From: Tridacna crocea
Taxonomy: Eukaryota > Mollusca > Bivalvia > Cardiida > Cardiidae
Reading direction: 5' to 3'
Assembly (NCBI GenBank): GCA_943736015.1
Contig: OX031063.1
Coordinates: 43,540,672-43,604,671, forward strand
DNA: 64,000 nucleotides
Shown: positions 15,001 through 30,000 of the stretch, one piece after another
How positions within the stretch are numbered: position 1 is the first letter of the stretch
Layout: each line of letters begins with the position of its first letter
The notes under the pieces: generated by a model
What the model saw: only the letters and a program-made list of their open reading frames with translations
The model's database searches: none
Told to the model about the DNA's origin: nothing
Made by a program: the position numbers and the translations under genes

Positions 15001-18000
15001 GTGACAAAATCTTGGAAATTCTTATTTCTTCAACATTCATGGGAAATCTGAGGACAACTAATCAAATTTGGATATACAAAACATTTACACACATGTACTT
15101 TGAAAATATATAATCCCATTCATCAGTCACAGGTTGTATGGATAAATGATCATCTTTTATATGAATACCTGATCTGGGCGGCCATCTGTTAACAAATAGA
15201 TTGCCTGTGTGCCTGGATCACTCAAAGCATGCTGTAAACCTGCGTATGTGTTGGTAGAGCCCCAACATGAGAGCCCCTGGATCCATCTCCAGGCCCCTTC
15301 AAGGCTTGTTTCCGTGACTTCAACGAGACGGTTCTGCCAGACTTGAGCCTTGCTGTTAAATGCTATCAGATTGAACTTCATTTTGTGGCGTAGTTGTTCC
15401 TGCATGGAAAGATGTCATGTAAGGCTAATTAGGCACTATAGTGCAAAAGATTCCTACACATTTGTTGCCTGTATGACATTCAGTATCATAGAAGTTTATA
15501 CAATGTAGAGCTACAACACAAATTATATCTAAATTAACCCTTTACCATACGACAAAATTTTAGCCTTGTCCAAATTGAAAGCATTTGCAGATGACAATTT
15601 CAGTGTGGCTCAAACAGTGCAATCATTTTATGATGGAATAGAAAACATTTTCGGAAAAGGAGAAAATGCTGGTTACCAGCATTTTCTCTTTTTTCCAAAA
15701 AGTTTTCAAAAGACTAGCTTCTTTCCCAGGGTCGTTAAAAGTCATCATTGCATGGTAAAGTGTTAAACTTCTCTGTGAATTTCTGACATTCATCAAAAAT
15801 ACTGATAAAATTTTTTACTGTAAAATGTATGCTTTCTTCTAAGCTGCATGTGTCATAAAGGACCAGAAATATTCCGTTTCAGTACAATATCAACAGTAAG
15901 CTAACAGTATTACAATGATTTTTTTAACCATTCAACTTCTCCTATTTATGTCTAGAATATCACTTAGAGGAAAAACACAGTATTTCCAGGGCGGAATATC
16001 AATGTTTCAGTATAAAATATGAGTATCAAAAGTTCATTGTTTTGAATTATAAGATGAGGTATACAGTATCATAAGAATGTAAATCACAACAAATGCAAAA
16101 TCAATCCCCTAACTCTTTACCAACGACAAAATTTAAGGCTGATTCAAATTGAAAGCATTTGCAGACAACAAATTAAAGATGGCTCAATTGCTGGAATTTG
16201 TCCTTCATAGAGTAGAAAACATTGTGGAAAAAGAAGAAAATGCTGGTTACCAGCATTTTCTCCTTTTTCCACAATGTTTTCGAAAGTTTTTTTCAAAGGT
16301 TGTTAAAACCTAGGATTGTTCCGTAAAGGATTAAGTATGTATTACCAGAATGATCTGATTACCTGCATCAATAGGAAGAGTTTATCTTTGACATACTGTA
16401 TGCTGGGTACCATTGACTCTGAGGTATCAATAAGAATATAGATCTGGTCCTCAATCAAAGTTCCAAACAGTGCACGACTTCCCTGATTTAACCAGTCAAT
16501 CCTGTATAATATCAATTAATAGTGATGACAATATAGAGCGCAACTCACTGACCTTTTGAAAACTGTGTAGATCAAGATCAGAATGCACAGAATGTGCAGT
16601 CTGACCTTTGATGTATACAGTGTGATAAAAACATAGTTTCTATCCTCAAACGAATATCTTTGAAATAGCAAAAATTGAGTTTTTATAGTCAACTTTGATA
16701 CCTTTAATCCTTTACCACATAATCCCGACTTTTAACGACCCTGAGAAAAAAATCCTTTTGAAAACATTGTGGGAAAAGGAGAAAATACTGGTAACCAGCA
16801 TTTTCTCCTTTCCTCACAATGTTTTCTACCCTTACCATAGCCAATTTTAACTTTTCAGTCACATTTATTTTGTCGTCTGCAAATGCTTTCAATTTTGACC
16901 AGTTAAAAAAATTGTCGTTTGGTAAAGAGTTAATAGGCCCAAAGTCAATGTTGACATACTAAAGAAAAACACTGTAAACCTCATCACATTTTCATGCTTT
17001 ACTCAACAGTGGTTGGATTTCACCGTAGAAGAGAAGGCTTTTGAAAACATTGTGGAAAAAGTAGCAAATGCTAGCATCTAGCATTTCCTCATTTTCCAAC
17101 AATGTTTTCTACCCTATCTGAGAGCATTTGAACCACATTTGAATGTGCCATCGGCAGATATTTTGAATTTGAAAGAATTAAACACTGTTTATTTGGGAAA
17201 CAGTTAAACAATCGTCAATCTTTGTTGTTGGTGCCTGCAATCATTTCACGACAAAAATTTATTATGTGATCTAGAGACATGCTAAATCTGTCTCTGATTT
17301 CATTTTTTGTTGATTTGCATGCAATACAGGATACTAGAAGGATCAGTACATCAGAGTAAACAATGAGGCCATACTTCCTTTCACTTCTGGTATTTTTTCC
17401 TTGAAAAAAAAAACTCCTTTTCCTTTACACAAAATATATCTGCACTGTTGTGAACAGTAACTGACCAAACAGCAAATCTATGTCACTTCATATATCTAAC
17501 CCTTTATCCCATAAGGCATTTCTATGGTACCTGTAATTGACCCTAACTAACAGCAAGGATGAAGCCATTTTTTATGGGTATATGACACCTTTTGATAGCA
17601 TAGAAAACATTGTGACAAAAGGTGAAATTGCTCGTCATGAGCAATTTTACCTTTTGTCACAATGTTTTCCAAAGGATCCTTCAAGCAATGCGTAGAAACG
17701 AGTATCTATAAAGTAAAGGGTTAATACACAACAAAGATATACCTGTTCTGTACAGCCCTGAGGGCAACCAACATTTTCTGCTCATAGTTTCTATGGAGTT
17801 CTGGTGTCACCTGTACATGAACCACTTTACCATCTCTCCAGCGTACAACTGGAAATCTGTCACAGTATTTGGCATTCACCAGTTTTCTTGTTCTTATCTG
17901 AAATGTGATATAAACTTTGACAGATTAACCCTTTACCCCATAAGGCATTTCTATGGTATCTCTAATTGACCCTAAATAACAGGAAGGATGAAGCCTTTTT

Positions 18001-21000
18001 TTTATATGTATAGGACACCTTTTGATAGCATAGAAAACATAGTGACAAAAGGTGAAATTGCTCGTCACGAGCAATTTCACCTTTTGCCACAATGTTTTCC
18101 AAAGGCTCCTACAAGCAATGGGTTGAAATGAGTATCTATGGAGTAAAGGGTTATAGTAATGTAAGTCCCTGTACCTCAAAACAATATTCAAAAATCCTTG
18201 CATATCTGACCTTTTATACCATCTTTCATTGCCATATCATAATTTTTTTTTCCTTGAATACTTTTCAAGATCAGTAAGTTATGAGAATTTCTATTTTTTT
18301 TTTCCTTTCTTCGAAACATGTTACTATTTGATATTTATTTAAAGATATACATGCAAATTTTAACTAACTTTTTATCTGATGTGTACATATATTGCAGAAA
18401 AAAATTGAAACAAATTGACTAACTACATTTGAACATGGCATAGATGACTAGCTACTTTTGAATGTAGCACAAAATATATGTATATGAAGCACCACAAGGG
18501 GAAGGAAAACATGCTTTTTTTTAATATGGCAAATGTGAAAGAAGATGTAATACAGTTTATTCCATCAGCTTGTGGGTAATATGAGGAAATATTTGCCTCA
18601 AAAGAGAAAGGTATGCAAAAATAATGAGTGCCTTATAGCACTCATTATTTTCGCATACCTTTCCCTTTTGAGGCAAATATTTCCCCATATTAACTACAAG
18701 CTGATAAAATAAATTACATATTATATTTCCTCTGATTATTTTGTCAACAAATGCCTCTTTTAAAACTAGATTTTAAACCAGATTTTCGGCAGGAGGAAAA
18801 TATTCACCGTGACGGGGAAATAATCGCCCCCCCCCCAACTTAAATTACATCGTTTCTTTACCCATGACATTTCTAAAAATAGACACATGAAATATAATAT
18901 AAAACAGTTGCTCCTTTTCTCAAAAAAGTCCTAAAAATATTTTACTGTTGAGGATCTAAGAATTGGGTTTGTTGTACAAACACACAGTATTTTGGTTTAA
19001 CCATTTTCATGATATTCTAATGGTAAAATGATGGTGTATATATACCAAGTATTACAAAATGGAGCTGTTACCAGTCAACACAAAATACAATACCGGCCAA
19101 CTCATGGCAGTGACATAACTTTCAGACAAAAACACCATACTCATTGTGCATATAAATGAAGAATTCAGAAGAAAACATTGTTACAAGAGACCACACCTTC
19201 ATGCATGGCTTTGTCCCGATTTAAATTCAATACCTAGCTACTGCCTTTGAGAGATACATGTATCTCTTTAACCCTTTCCCAAACAAGCCCTGGTTTTTAC
19301 ATGTCTGCAGTAAAAGTCTTTTGAAAACACTGTGGGAAAAGGAGAAATTGCTCATAACGAGCAATTTCTCCTTTTCCCACGGCATTTTCTACCCTTTTTG
19401 AGAACTTTCTGCCATTTTCTCCAAATCTAAAAATGTTCTCTGCAAACTCTTTTGGTTTGCAAGAGTCCAAAATTTTGTCGTTTGGGAAAGGCTTAAGAGA
19501 TACATGTATCTCTTTAGTTCAATGGTTAAAGTATTGGCCTTTCGTCCGAGCGTTCAACAATTCCAGTCCTGCCCAGTCCCTGTATTTCTGCCCTGCATTG
19601 GTTCATTTGGGTTTTCTTTTTGTTACAGACTTTTTTCCAAAGAACATCAAAATTATCGTGAGCATAACAACAGCTTTCGTCATTTTGTCTGTTCCATTTC
19701 ATACAATCACAATTTTTGACATTACAACACCCTCACCTTGAAGATCCAATACACAAGGCATGAAATCTGATAAAATATATTATCAACACTACTTTCTTTT
19801 TCTTCCATTTATTTGACCCTGCATCATCACAATGAAATTGAGATACTTTTCATCTTTCATTACAATCATACTGTCATTTGCTCATCAGTTTCCATACAAC
19901 AGTCCTAGCAACAAAACTTGGTCCGCACGCATTCTTTATTTTGCTACCTCTCGTCGTATAATCAGTCCTATTTTGTAGCAGATAAATTACAGGAAATTTC
20001 GCTAGCTGTTAAAGGCCCTACTTTTGGTAAATTAGTCAGTCATCAAATCAGTTTTGGCTAGTAATAATTATAAGCATATTCAAATAATGGCTATAACTAC
20101 CATTCTGACCTGGAATCCCTATAACCCTTTACCAATCAATCCCTGGTTTTTACAACCCTGAGATAGAAGCCTTTTGAAAACAACGTGGGAAAAGGAGAAA
20201 ATGCTGGTAACCAGCATTTTCTCTTTTTCCAACAATGTTTTCTACTCTACCCAAAGCAAACTTCAACTTCAAACTTCTTGAGTTACATTAATTTTTGTTG
20301 TCTGCAATTTGGACAAGTCCAAAATTTTGCCGTTAGGTAAAGGGTTAAGTCCCTTTTGAAATCCTTCTTGGGAGCTTGACTTAACAACACAAAGCATCGT
20401 TAGGTAGATATGAAACTGGTTTAACCCTTTCCAAAACAAGCCCTGGTTTTTACATGTCTGCAGTAAGTCTTTGAAAACACTCAGGGAAAAGGAGAAATTG
20501 CTCGTTACAAGCAATTTCTCCTTTTCCCACAGTGTTTCCTACCCTTTTTGAGAGTTTTCTGCAATTTTCTCCCAATCTAAAATTGTTGTTTGCAAACTCT
20601 TTCAATTTGGAAGGGTCCAAAATTTGTTGTTTGGGAAAGGGTTAAGAAACTCTTTGGAACAAAATTTTAAAGAGAGGAAAACTATTTTCTACCCTTTCAA
20701 AGAAAAATCACATAATCTGAGGAGCATTTGATTTTCGTGTGCAAGCTTTCAAAATGTACCAGTCTAAACTTTTGTTGTATGGTAAAAAGTCAAAGAAGTA
20801 TATTTTCATCTAAATTATCATTCATATAAAATATTTATTCCTGTCATCTAAAGATATTGAAGAAAATAATCTGTGACCTTTAATTCTTTACCACACGATC
20901 CTGACTTTTAACGACCCTGAGAAAGAAGCCTTTTGAAAACACTGTGGGAAAAGGAGAAAATGCTGGTAACCAGCATTTTCTCCTTTTCCCACAATGTTTT

Positions 21001-24000
21001 CTACTTTTCACACAACAAATTTCAATTTTTCAGGCACTTTATTTTGCCGTCTGCAAATGCTTTGGATTTGGACAAACCTAAAATTATGTCATTTGGTAAT
21101 GATTTAAACATGATATCAGTCTTGATTTAACCTATGATACTTACAGCGTCAGTTTGGTATTCATCAATGGGTTGATGCTTGAAATCAACAACTCCATCTT
21201 TGTGATGGAAAGCTACCCCACTTAGAATGTCGAACAGCTGTAATTTCCTTGCACCAAGACCATACTTCTCCAGCCAGTGTTTGGAACTCATGTACTGTTC
21301 ATTCACTTTATCTGCTTCAACAAGGGGAGCTAACTCTGATTCTGAAATAGATGTACAGTGTATCTTTTACAAATGATAACATAGAAAATAGTTAACAAAT
21401 ACAATGTGAAAGGGTTTGCATTATACTGGAAAACACCCCTCTACTATATCGGGAAAACCTATGAAAATCTAAATAATGTTTCAAAAGAATTTTGGTTCCT
21501 TATGGATTCATTTCATAGACATAAATACAATATTGGTCTACGGAATAATAAAGAATAGAATTTCATTAATTTATTGTTAATCATTAAATGCATAAAACAG
21601 TATCACATGTATGCTTAGGGCTGTATACTGGAGGGGCGTTTGTCAGTATCATGCCACATATGCTACATAGAATCTAGCTGTAAAACTATTTATTTGATTA
21701 CCAATAAACACCTATTTCTACCAAAAATATGTATGAGCAATTCTCTATGAAAAAGGGGTTGAATGCATTTGCAAAAAGTATTTATCTATGTCACCCTGCT
21801 GATTTGGGCCAATGCTTTTTGCAATCTGTAAATGTTCTGCATGTCTAGGGACCACTCTATCTCATGATTCAGTCACCTGTCAGGAAAAAAAACTGCTTTT
21901 ATGGATCCATTATCATGTGAAGACTTGCTCAGTATACTGGATCATGGAGATGCATAAAATCCTCTTTTACTAGAGCATGGCTCATATTCAATAGCATTCA
22001 ACAGATCCCCAGATGGAGGAAGTGATTTTCATTTCAAAATTAAAAATATTTATTATCCACCACTTAAACCCTATGTTGTGGGTACTCATTAGAATAGTCT
22101 CATTGAGATAATTCTAATGAGTACCCACAACATGTATTTGACTGTGTAAAATACTGTGTGAAAAGTAGAAAATGCACCAAACTGACAGCAAAGAACATCA
22201 TTAATGCTGGTTACTGGCACTTTCTCCTCTCAGACAATATATACTATCCTGCTTAAACCTTTACTCCATAGATACTCATTTCTACGCATTGCTTGTAGGA
22301 GCATTTGGAAAACATTGTGGCAAAGGTGAAATTGCTCATGACAAGCAATTTCACCTTTTGTCACAATGTTTCCTGTGCCATCAAAAGGTGTCATTTACAC
22401 ATAAGCAAAGGCTTCATCCTTGCTGTCATTTAGGGTCAATTAGAGATGCAATAGAAATGCCTTATGTGGTAAAGGGTTAACTGATTCATCTCATTAATTC
22501 TATAGAAAACCAATGTAATCATTTTTCTCCAGTAACCCAAACCAATATCTGTAAAAAAAGCAATGCAAGGCTCTTATTACCAATTCTCACACTGTCTCTT
22601 TCAGTTCTTCTTAATTGTTTAAAGTGTCTAAGAAACTGGCTATTTGTCCTGTTTGCAAACACCATCTCCCTGTATCTTAGTTCAAACTTCAAATCCATGA
22701 TAATGGCTTCAAAAAATTCCAGTCAAAGATAAAGGTTCTAACTCTTTCTGCTCAGAACACATCACATAACTATCTGATTAAATCAACTTTAACAAACATG
22801 ATTTTCATAAAATGTCAGAAACAAATTTGCGAAAAGTCGGATTTCTGGGATCATATACAATGTACTCTATACCTGAGGATAAAATTCAACTGGTCAACGT
22901 GCAGATGACAAATAAAATGTGTTAAAAAATGGCGGGAACTGTCTTTGAAAGTGTTGAAATACATGGTGGGAAAAGAGATTTATGGCAAGGGCTTTCTTCC
23001 TGTTGTTGTGAATTGAGTATAGAAGAAAGCTTTTAAAAACATTGTGGGGAAAGCAAAAACATTTTCAGTCCTTTTCCCCAATATGTTTTTTCATGTATTT
23101 TCTTCAAAGCTACATTATCCTATTTTATGGTCTACTGATGTAAATTAAGTACACATGCAATATTTTCTAATATATTTCATGCTTTTAAATGTAAACTAAT
23201 GTCAATTACCTATACAGACAACAGTTTTCCTATTGTATTTCATTTCATGCTTTGTCTATAATTATGTAAATTTACTATAAGCAACATTTTCTCTATTATA
23301 ACTTTTGCTTTTCTCTACTCTAACTGTACACAAAACACTGTTTCAATCACTGAATCATCCAATACTGTGCAAGCCAACACTTTCTTTCTGAACTGTGAAC
23401 ATCATTTCAATATTCCTTGTTGATAACTGTGATCAACCTGTATTACATTGTGTCCATCAAATATTCAACATATCAATAAGCTTCACCTTTCTCTCATGTA
23501 GAACTTAAAACATAATGGATGATATCTTTGATTTTCCTGATGCCATTTTGTTTATATATCCTTTTAACTATCTCTATTTCCCAAGATCACATTTTCGATA
23601 CTTTTCTCTCATTTAGAAATACAAACCCTTTTACATGACAAAATTGTAGACTTGTCCAAATTGAAGGCATTTGCAGGCCACAAATAAATGTGACACATGA
23701 AGTGAAATTTGTCTTTGAAATGTTAGAAAACTTTGAGAAAAGGAGAAAAGGAGAAAATGCTGGTTATCAGCATTTTCTTTTTTTACACAACTGTTTTCAA
23801 AAACTTTCTTCCTCAGGGCTGTTAACCTTTTGATTGTATGGTACTCTTGGTAACATATTTCTCTCATTTTCATTGGCAATATGTCCATTTTTCATGCTTT
23901 ATTTTCACTGTTTTGTTTGTCAATATCATGCTTAACCCATTACCACAAAATCCCTACATTTGACAACCCAGAGAAAGAAGCCTTTGGAAAACATTGTAGG

Positions 24001-27000
24001 AAAAGGAGAAAATGCTGGTAACCAGCATTTTCTCCTTTTCCCACAATGTTTTCTACTCTTCCCATAGCAAATTTTAACTTTTCAGCAACATTTACGCTGT
24101 CGTCTGCAAAATTAATGTTTTCAATTTGGACCAGTCTATAAATTTGTCGTTTGGTAAAGAGTTAAAAAGGTTAGACCCATTTCTATCCAGGCTTTTTTTT
24201 TTTTAAATGTACAAGTCATAAGTACATTTGACACAAAGGAAAAAAACTAGAGAAAAGGAACAAAATCTCTAATGAACAAAGAGATACCCTTTCTGGGAAA
24301 ACAAGGAACAAAACATCATTTAATGAGTATTATCAGACTCACTGAAAGTCAATCAATAATCAGTCCTTAACAACCCCGGCCAAAGCTTCACCACGTAATC
24401 CTCAGTTTTAACGGCACTGAGAGAGAATAAAAAAAACTTTTGAAAACTTTGTAGGTAAAGAAGAAAATACCACCAGGTAAGGACCATTTTTTCCTTGACC
24501 CATCTTTTCCATCCAGTCTTATCACAGGCATTTTATCTAAATATATATGGTTGTCTACAGATACCTTCAATTTGGTTGAGTCCAAAATTACAGTTTGCTA
24601 AAGAGATAAAAGGCTTCGTAAAACTTGTTTAGGGGAAGATATGCTTTGTCAAAAAAGTATGCTTCCCTTTAACTGTTTCCCAATCGATCAAAATTTAGAC
24701 TGGTCCAAATTCAAAAGATTTGCAGAGGACAAATTAAAGGTTCCCAGGATTTTCTCCTTTTCCCACAATGTTTTCTATAGCCTTCTTTAACAGGGTCATT
24801 AAAATTCGGGACCCTTTTTATTTTTGAAATATGGCTGCAACATTCATTAGCTAACGAACCTAATTTCTTAAAAAATAAAAATCTTAAAAGCTCTGTCAAC
24901 TCAGATTGAGCAACATAGTTCTTTGTATGGTAAACGTTGTTTACAAATTACCACTTAAAGTGTGTCACCAGTAATCAGAATAGTCAAATCATTCTGACTG
25001 CATGATTGGTGTTTAACTATTTACCAAACAATACCAGATTTTCACTACTGTTTAGGAAACATTTGTGGGAAAGGGAGAAAATGCAGGTAATTAACCAGCA
25101 GTTTCTCTTTTTTCCACAATGTTTTCCACCCTTCCCAGAACGAGTTTCAATTCTTGATTGCATTCATTTTGTCATCAACAGATGAAAACAACGTGAGAAA
25201 GGCATTTCTCCTTTTCCTGCAATGTTTTCCTTAGGGTCATTACAACATGAAACATTTTGTTAAAGATTTACCAGTAATAAAATCATAAAAAATAAAACTA
25301 ATACATTATGCAATCACATGCTACATATATTGTTGGTTTACATAGTACTGTATAAGGGTGCACACACTATTAAAACTCATAAGTATTTCTAACTGAAGAA
25401 TTACAACTATGCAAGCAGAATGAGGTGTCTGTAAGAAACAAAAAACAAGCTAAAGGTTAAAACTTTGGTACCTATAAGACCTTCTTTTCGTCTCTCTGTT
25501 AAAATAACAAAAATGATACATGGACAGAAAGAAATAAAGAAATCAACATAAAAGAATTTATATAGGGAAAAAAAGGCAAAATAAAATAGCCTAGTCCATG
25601 CTATATTTGAGTGGTAAGGTTGGCAAAGATAAAGACAGTAATTCAATTAATAAATCTATCAAAACAAAGTGAAGACTAAATTTCATGATATTACATTCAT
25701 GTTTTACCCTTTCCCAATGGCAAATTTTGGACCAGACCAAATTGAAAGTATTTTGCAGGTGAAAAATTAACAGTTGCTAAAAAGATGATTTTTCTACATG
25801 ACAGGGTAGAAAACATTGTGGGAAAAGGAGAAAATGCTGGTTACCAGCATTTTCTCCTTTTCCCACAATGTTTTCAAAAGGCCTCTATTCCTGACCCGTG
25901 AAAACAAGGGATTGTTTGGAAAAGGGTTCAAGATTACCAATGGAAAATGAATTGGAGCAAAATCACTTTATGATATCACTTTTAGGGAGCACTAAGTGAA
26001 TGAGTCATGCTCTGCAAAAATTCTGTAAGATGTATTGACCCACTTCAGTATGAGCAAGCTGGCCTGGGTCTAAACTTTTTGCGTTTGGTAATTTTTTGCA
26101 TGACCGAGGACCATTCTGTTTCATAATTTAGCCAGTTATTACCAGAAATGGATTATATGATATTTGCTTGGTATAATACACCACAAAAATGGCTTCAAGA
26201 TGCATTAAAACTTCCTTTTGTTGGAGCATGCCTCAAATAATTAGAATGGACATTTTCATTTAACTCTTTACAACAAAATGATGCATAACTCTGTCAAAAC
26301 TATTTTCATGGTTACCTGCAGTGCTGGTATGGGTTCCTCTTTTGACAGTAACAACTAGTCTGAGTTTGAGGTTAATCTTCAGTAATGATTGATATTTCAC
26401 AATGTCAAAATTTTTGCAGGATAAACCAGAAGATGCCACACAAAATAACAAAGCTATGACAATACGTTTCTGATGTTTTCCTTAACCCTTTACCCCATAA
26501 GGCATTTCTATGATATCTCTAATTGACCCTAAATAACATCAAGGATAAAGCTGTTTCTTATGTGTATATAACACCTTTTGATAGCATAGAAAACATTGTG
26601 ACAAAAGGTGAAATTGCTCATCATGAGCAATTTCACCTTTTGTCACAATGTTTACCAAAGGGTCCAACAAGTAATGTGTAGAAATGAGTATCTATTGAGT
26701 AAAGGGTTAAAACAAGTACAACTTGATAAAAAGTTGCTGCTAACTTTTTGCTGTATTTTACATGCTCTCCAGTAGTATACGATTTGCAAGAAAAAATGAC
26801 TAAACAGACCTGAAGCATAAAATCTATATAAGATAAAATCGGTGTGTTATAATGGAAGACTGATGTGCTTGCAAGCTCTGAGTCCCTCTTATTGAAAAAC
26901 AAAGATAGAAAACAGCAACAGTATATACACCATTTAACTCTTCACCAAACGGCAAATTTTAGACTGGTCCAAATTGAAAGTATTTTCAGACGACAAAATA

Positions 27001-30000
27001 AAGGTGACTCAAAAATTGAAACTTGATTTGGGAAGGCTAGAGAACATTGTGGGAAAAGGAGAAAATGCTGGTTACCAGCATTTTCCCAAAATGTTTTTAA
27101 AAGCTTTCCTTTTCAGGGTCGTTTAAAGTCGGGATTGTGTGGTAAAAAGTTAAGCAATTTCTACAAGAAATCTACTAGAACTCAAAACAGCATAAAAATA
27201 AGATATACTGGGTTTCAACCCTTTACCACCCCATATAGAGTATTAAGAATCCTTTAAGAAGAGGCTTTTGAAAATGTGGTAAAATGAGAAAATGCTGATA
27301 ACCAATATCTCCATTTCACATGACATTTTCTGCCATTTCAAAGATGAATCCTTTCATTCTAGCTAAATTTGTCATTGTCAACTGCTTTAAATTTGATTGG
27401 GCCTGAACTCTTTACCACACAATTCCTACTTTTAACGATCCTGAGAGAGAAAGCTTTTGAAAGCATTGTAGAAAATGTTTTCTACCTAACCAAACAAAAT
27501 TTCAATTTTTCACGCACATTAATTTTGTTGTCTGCAAATGCTTTCAATCTGGACCAGTTTATAAATTTGTCGTCTGGTAAAGAGTTAAATTCGATCAGGG
27601 CCCGTATTCACCAACCATTCTTAAGAACGTTCTTTGTCTTATTCTCCAGAAATTTCTACATTTGTAAGTAACACAACTTCTGATTGGCTAAACCATTCGG
27701 TTTAGCCAATCAGAAGTTGTGTTACTTACACATTTAGAAAACCTTGGAGAATAAGACTAAGAATATTCTCAAGAATGGTTGGTGAATACGGGCCCTGGGC
27801 CCGTATTCACCAACCATTCTTGAGAATATTCTTAGGCTTATTCTTCAGAATTTTGCCAATGTGAAAGTAACAGAACGTCTGATTGGCTAAACCGGATGGT
27901 TTAGCCAATCAGACGTTCTGTTACTTTCACAGTCAGGAAATCTTGAAGAATAAGACCAAGAACGTTCTTGAGAATGGTTGGTGAATACGGGCCCTGGTCT
28001 TTATGTTTGTTATTACATGAGTCTGCTTTTACTGATGACAGGTTCAATTTCTCTTGACCCTTAACCTACAACAAAATTTTAGACTGGTCCATGAAAGCAG
28101 TTACAGGCAACAAAATAAACACAACTCAAAAATTGAAATTTTTTACTAGCAGGTCTGAAAACATTGTGGGAAAATGAGAAGATGCTGGTCAGCAGCATTT
28201 TCTCCTTTTCCAATAATGTTTTCAAAAGGCCTCTGTCTAGGCTCGTAAAAACCAGTGATTGTTTGGTAAAGGGTTAAATTGTAGGATCTTATCTTTAAAA
28301 AGGTACAAAACATTGTGAGGAAAATAGATAAATTTCTATGATGGATCATCAGTGTTTTTCTCATTTCCTCCCCTCCCCCCATCCCCACCAATGTTTTTAA
28401 AAGCTTTCTTATTCATCAGAGGACTAAATATGCATGATCAATGGTAAAGGGTTTATAGTGAAACAAAAGAAGATCTAGAGAAAAGTAAATGCTTCATTCG
28501 AGGAACTTACGGAATTTGGAGGCTATAACATGCACAAAATAATCAAAAACAATAAAAAAGAATACAGTATTTTAATCTATTACGGAATAAATCTGGATTG
28601 ATAAGCTTTGCAAGCTTATTTAACCCTTTACCCCATAAGGCATTTCCAAGGTATCTCAAATTGACCCTAAATAACAGCAAGGATGAGGCCGTTTCTTATG
28701 TGTATATAACACCTTTTTGAAAGCATAGAAAACATTGTGACAAAAGGTGAAATTGCTCGTCACGAGCAATTTCACCTTTTGCCACAATGTTTTCAAAAGG
28801 TTCCTACAAGCAATGCATAGAAATGAGTATCTATGGAGTAAAGGGTTAAGAAGGTAATGAATAAACATACTCCCAACTCTTTACCAAACGGCAAAATTTT
28901 AGACTGGTCCAAATTGAAAGCATTTGCAGATGATAAAATAAAAGTGACCAAAAAGTTGAAATTTGTTTCGTAAAAGGTAGAAAATATTGTGGGAAGAGGA
29001 GAAAATGCTGGTTACCACCATTTTCTCCTTTTCCCACAATGTTTTCGAAAGGCTTCTTTCTCAGGGTCATTAAAAGTCGGGATTGTGTGGTAAAGGGTTA
29101 ATAAAACATAAAAGGAGGAAATAAAGATAAAACAGGTAAAATAATAGAAACTTTGCTCTATTGCTCATGTCTTATGAATTGATATCCATACTGAACTAGA
29201 ACTATCACAAATGGTTTCCAAACCCTTTTACCAAAAAAGCTTGGTTTTGAAAAATCCTGAGAAAAAATGCTTTCTACAACATCTACCAGTGATTTCTCCT
29301 TTTCTAACAGTGTTTTCAACCTTCTGGAAAAGAAGTTCCATCACCATTTAGACACATTCAGTAATAATGCTATCTGCAAATGCATTCAATTTGGGCTGGG
29401 CAAAAATGATGACTTGTTAATAAATGCACAGTAGTTTGATAGAGAAGACAATTGTTCAGACCTTACATTGTGTTTCTGCATGGATATATTCAAGTTCAAT
29501 AAAAGATACAATTCTTCAACCCTTAACTCTTTACCACACAATCCCGACTTTTAACAAACCTGAAAAAGAAGCCTTCTGAAAACATTGTAGGAAAAGGAGA
29601 AAATGCTGGTAACCAGCATTTTCTCCTTTTCCCACAATGTTTTCTACCCTTCCCAAAATAAATTTCAATTTTCGAATTAAATTTATGTTGTCATCTGCTA
29701 GTGCTTTCAATTTGGACAAGTCTAAAATTTTGTTGTTTGGTAATGAGACAAGGGGAGACATCCTGAAATTGTACTATCTATGCATGTCTATTTTTCGTGT
29801 ATAAGAAAATCATCAAGTTTCAAAACAATGACAAGACAACTGTGGGAGGAGCTTGTCATAAATATACCTGTATGCATGTAAACAGACAGACCAATAGATG
29901 GACAGAAAGGCTGACTCCAGCATACCACTGACAACCTGCCTTTGGTAGGGGTATAATTAAAGGATCTTAGCATGGGTAATTGACAAGAATGTTGTGTCAT

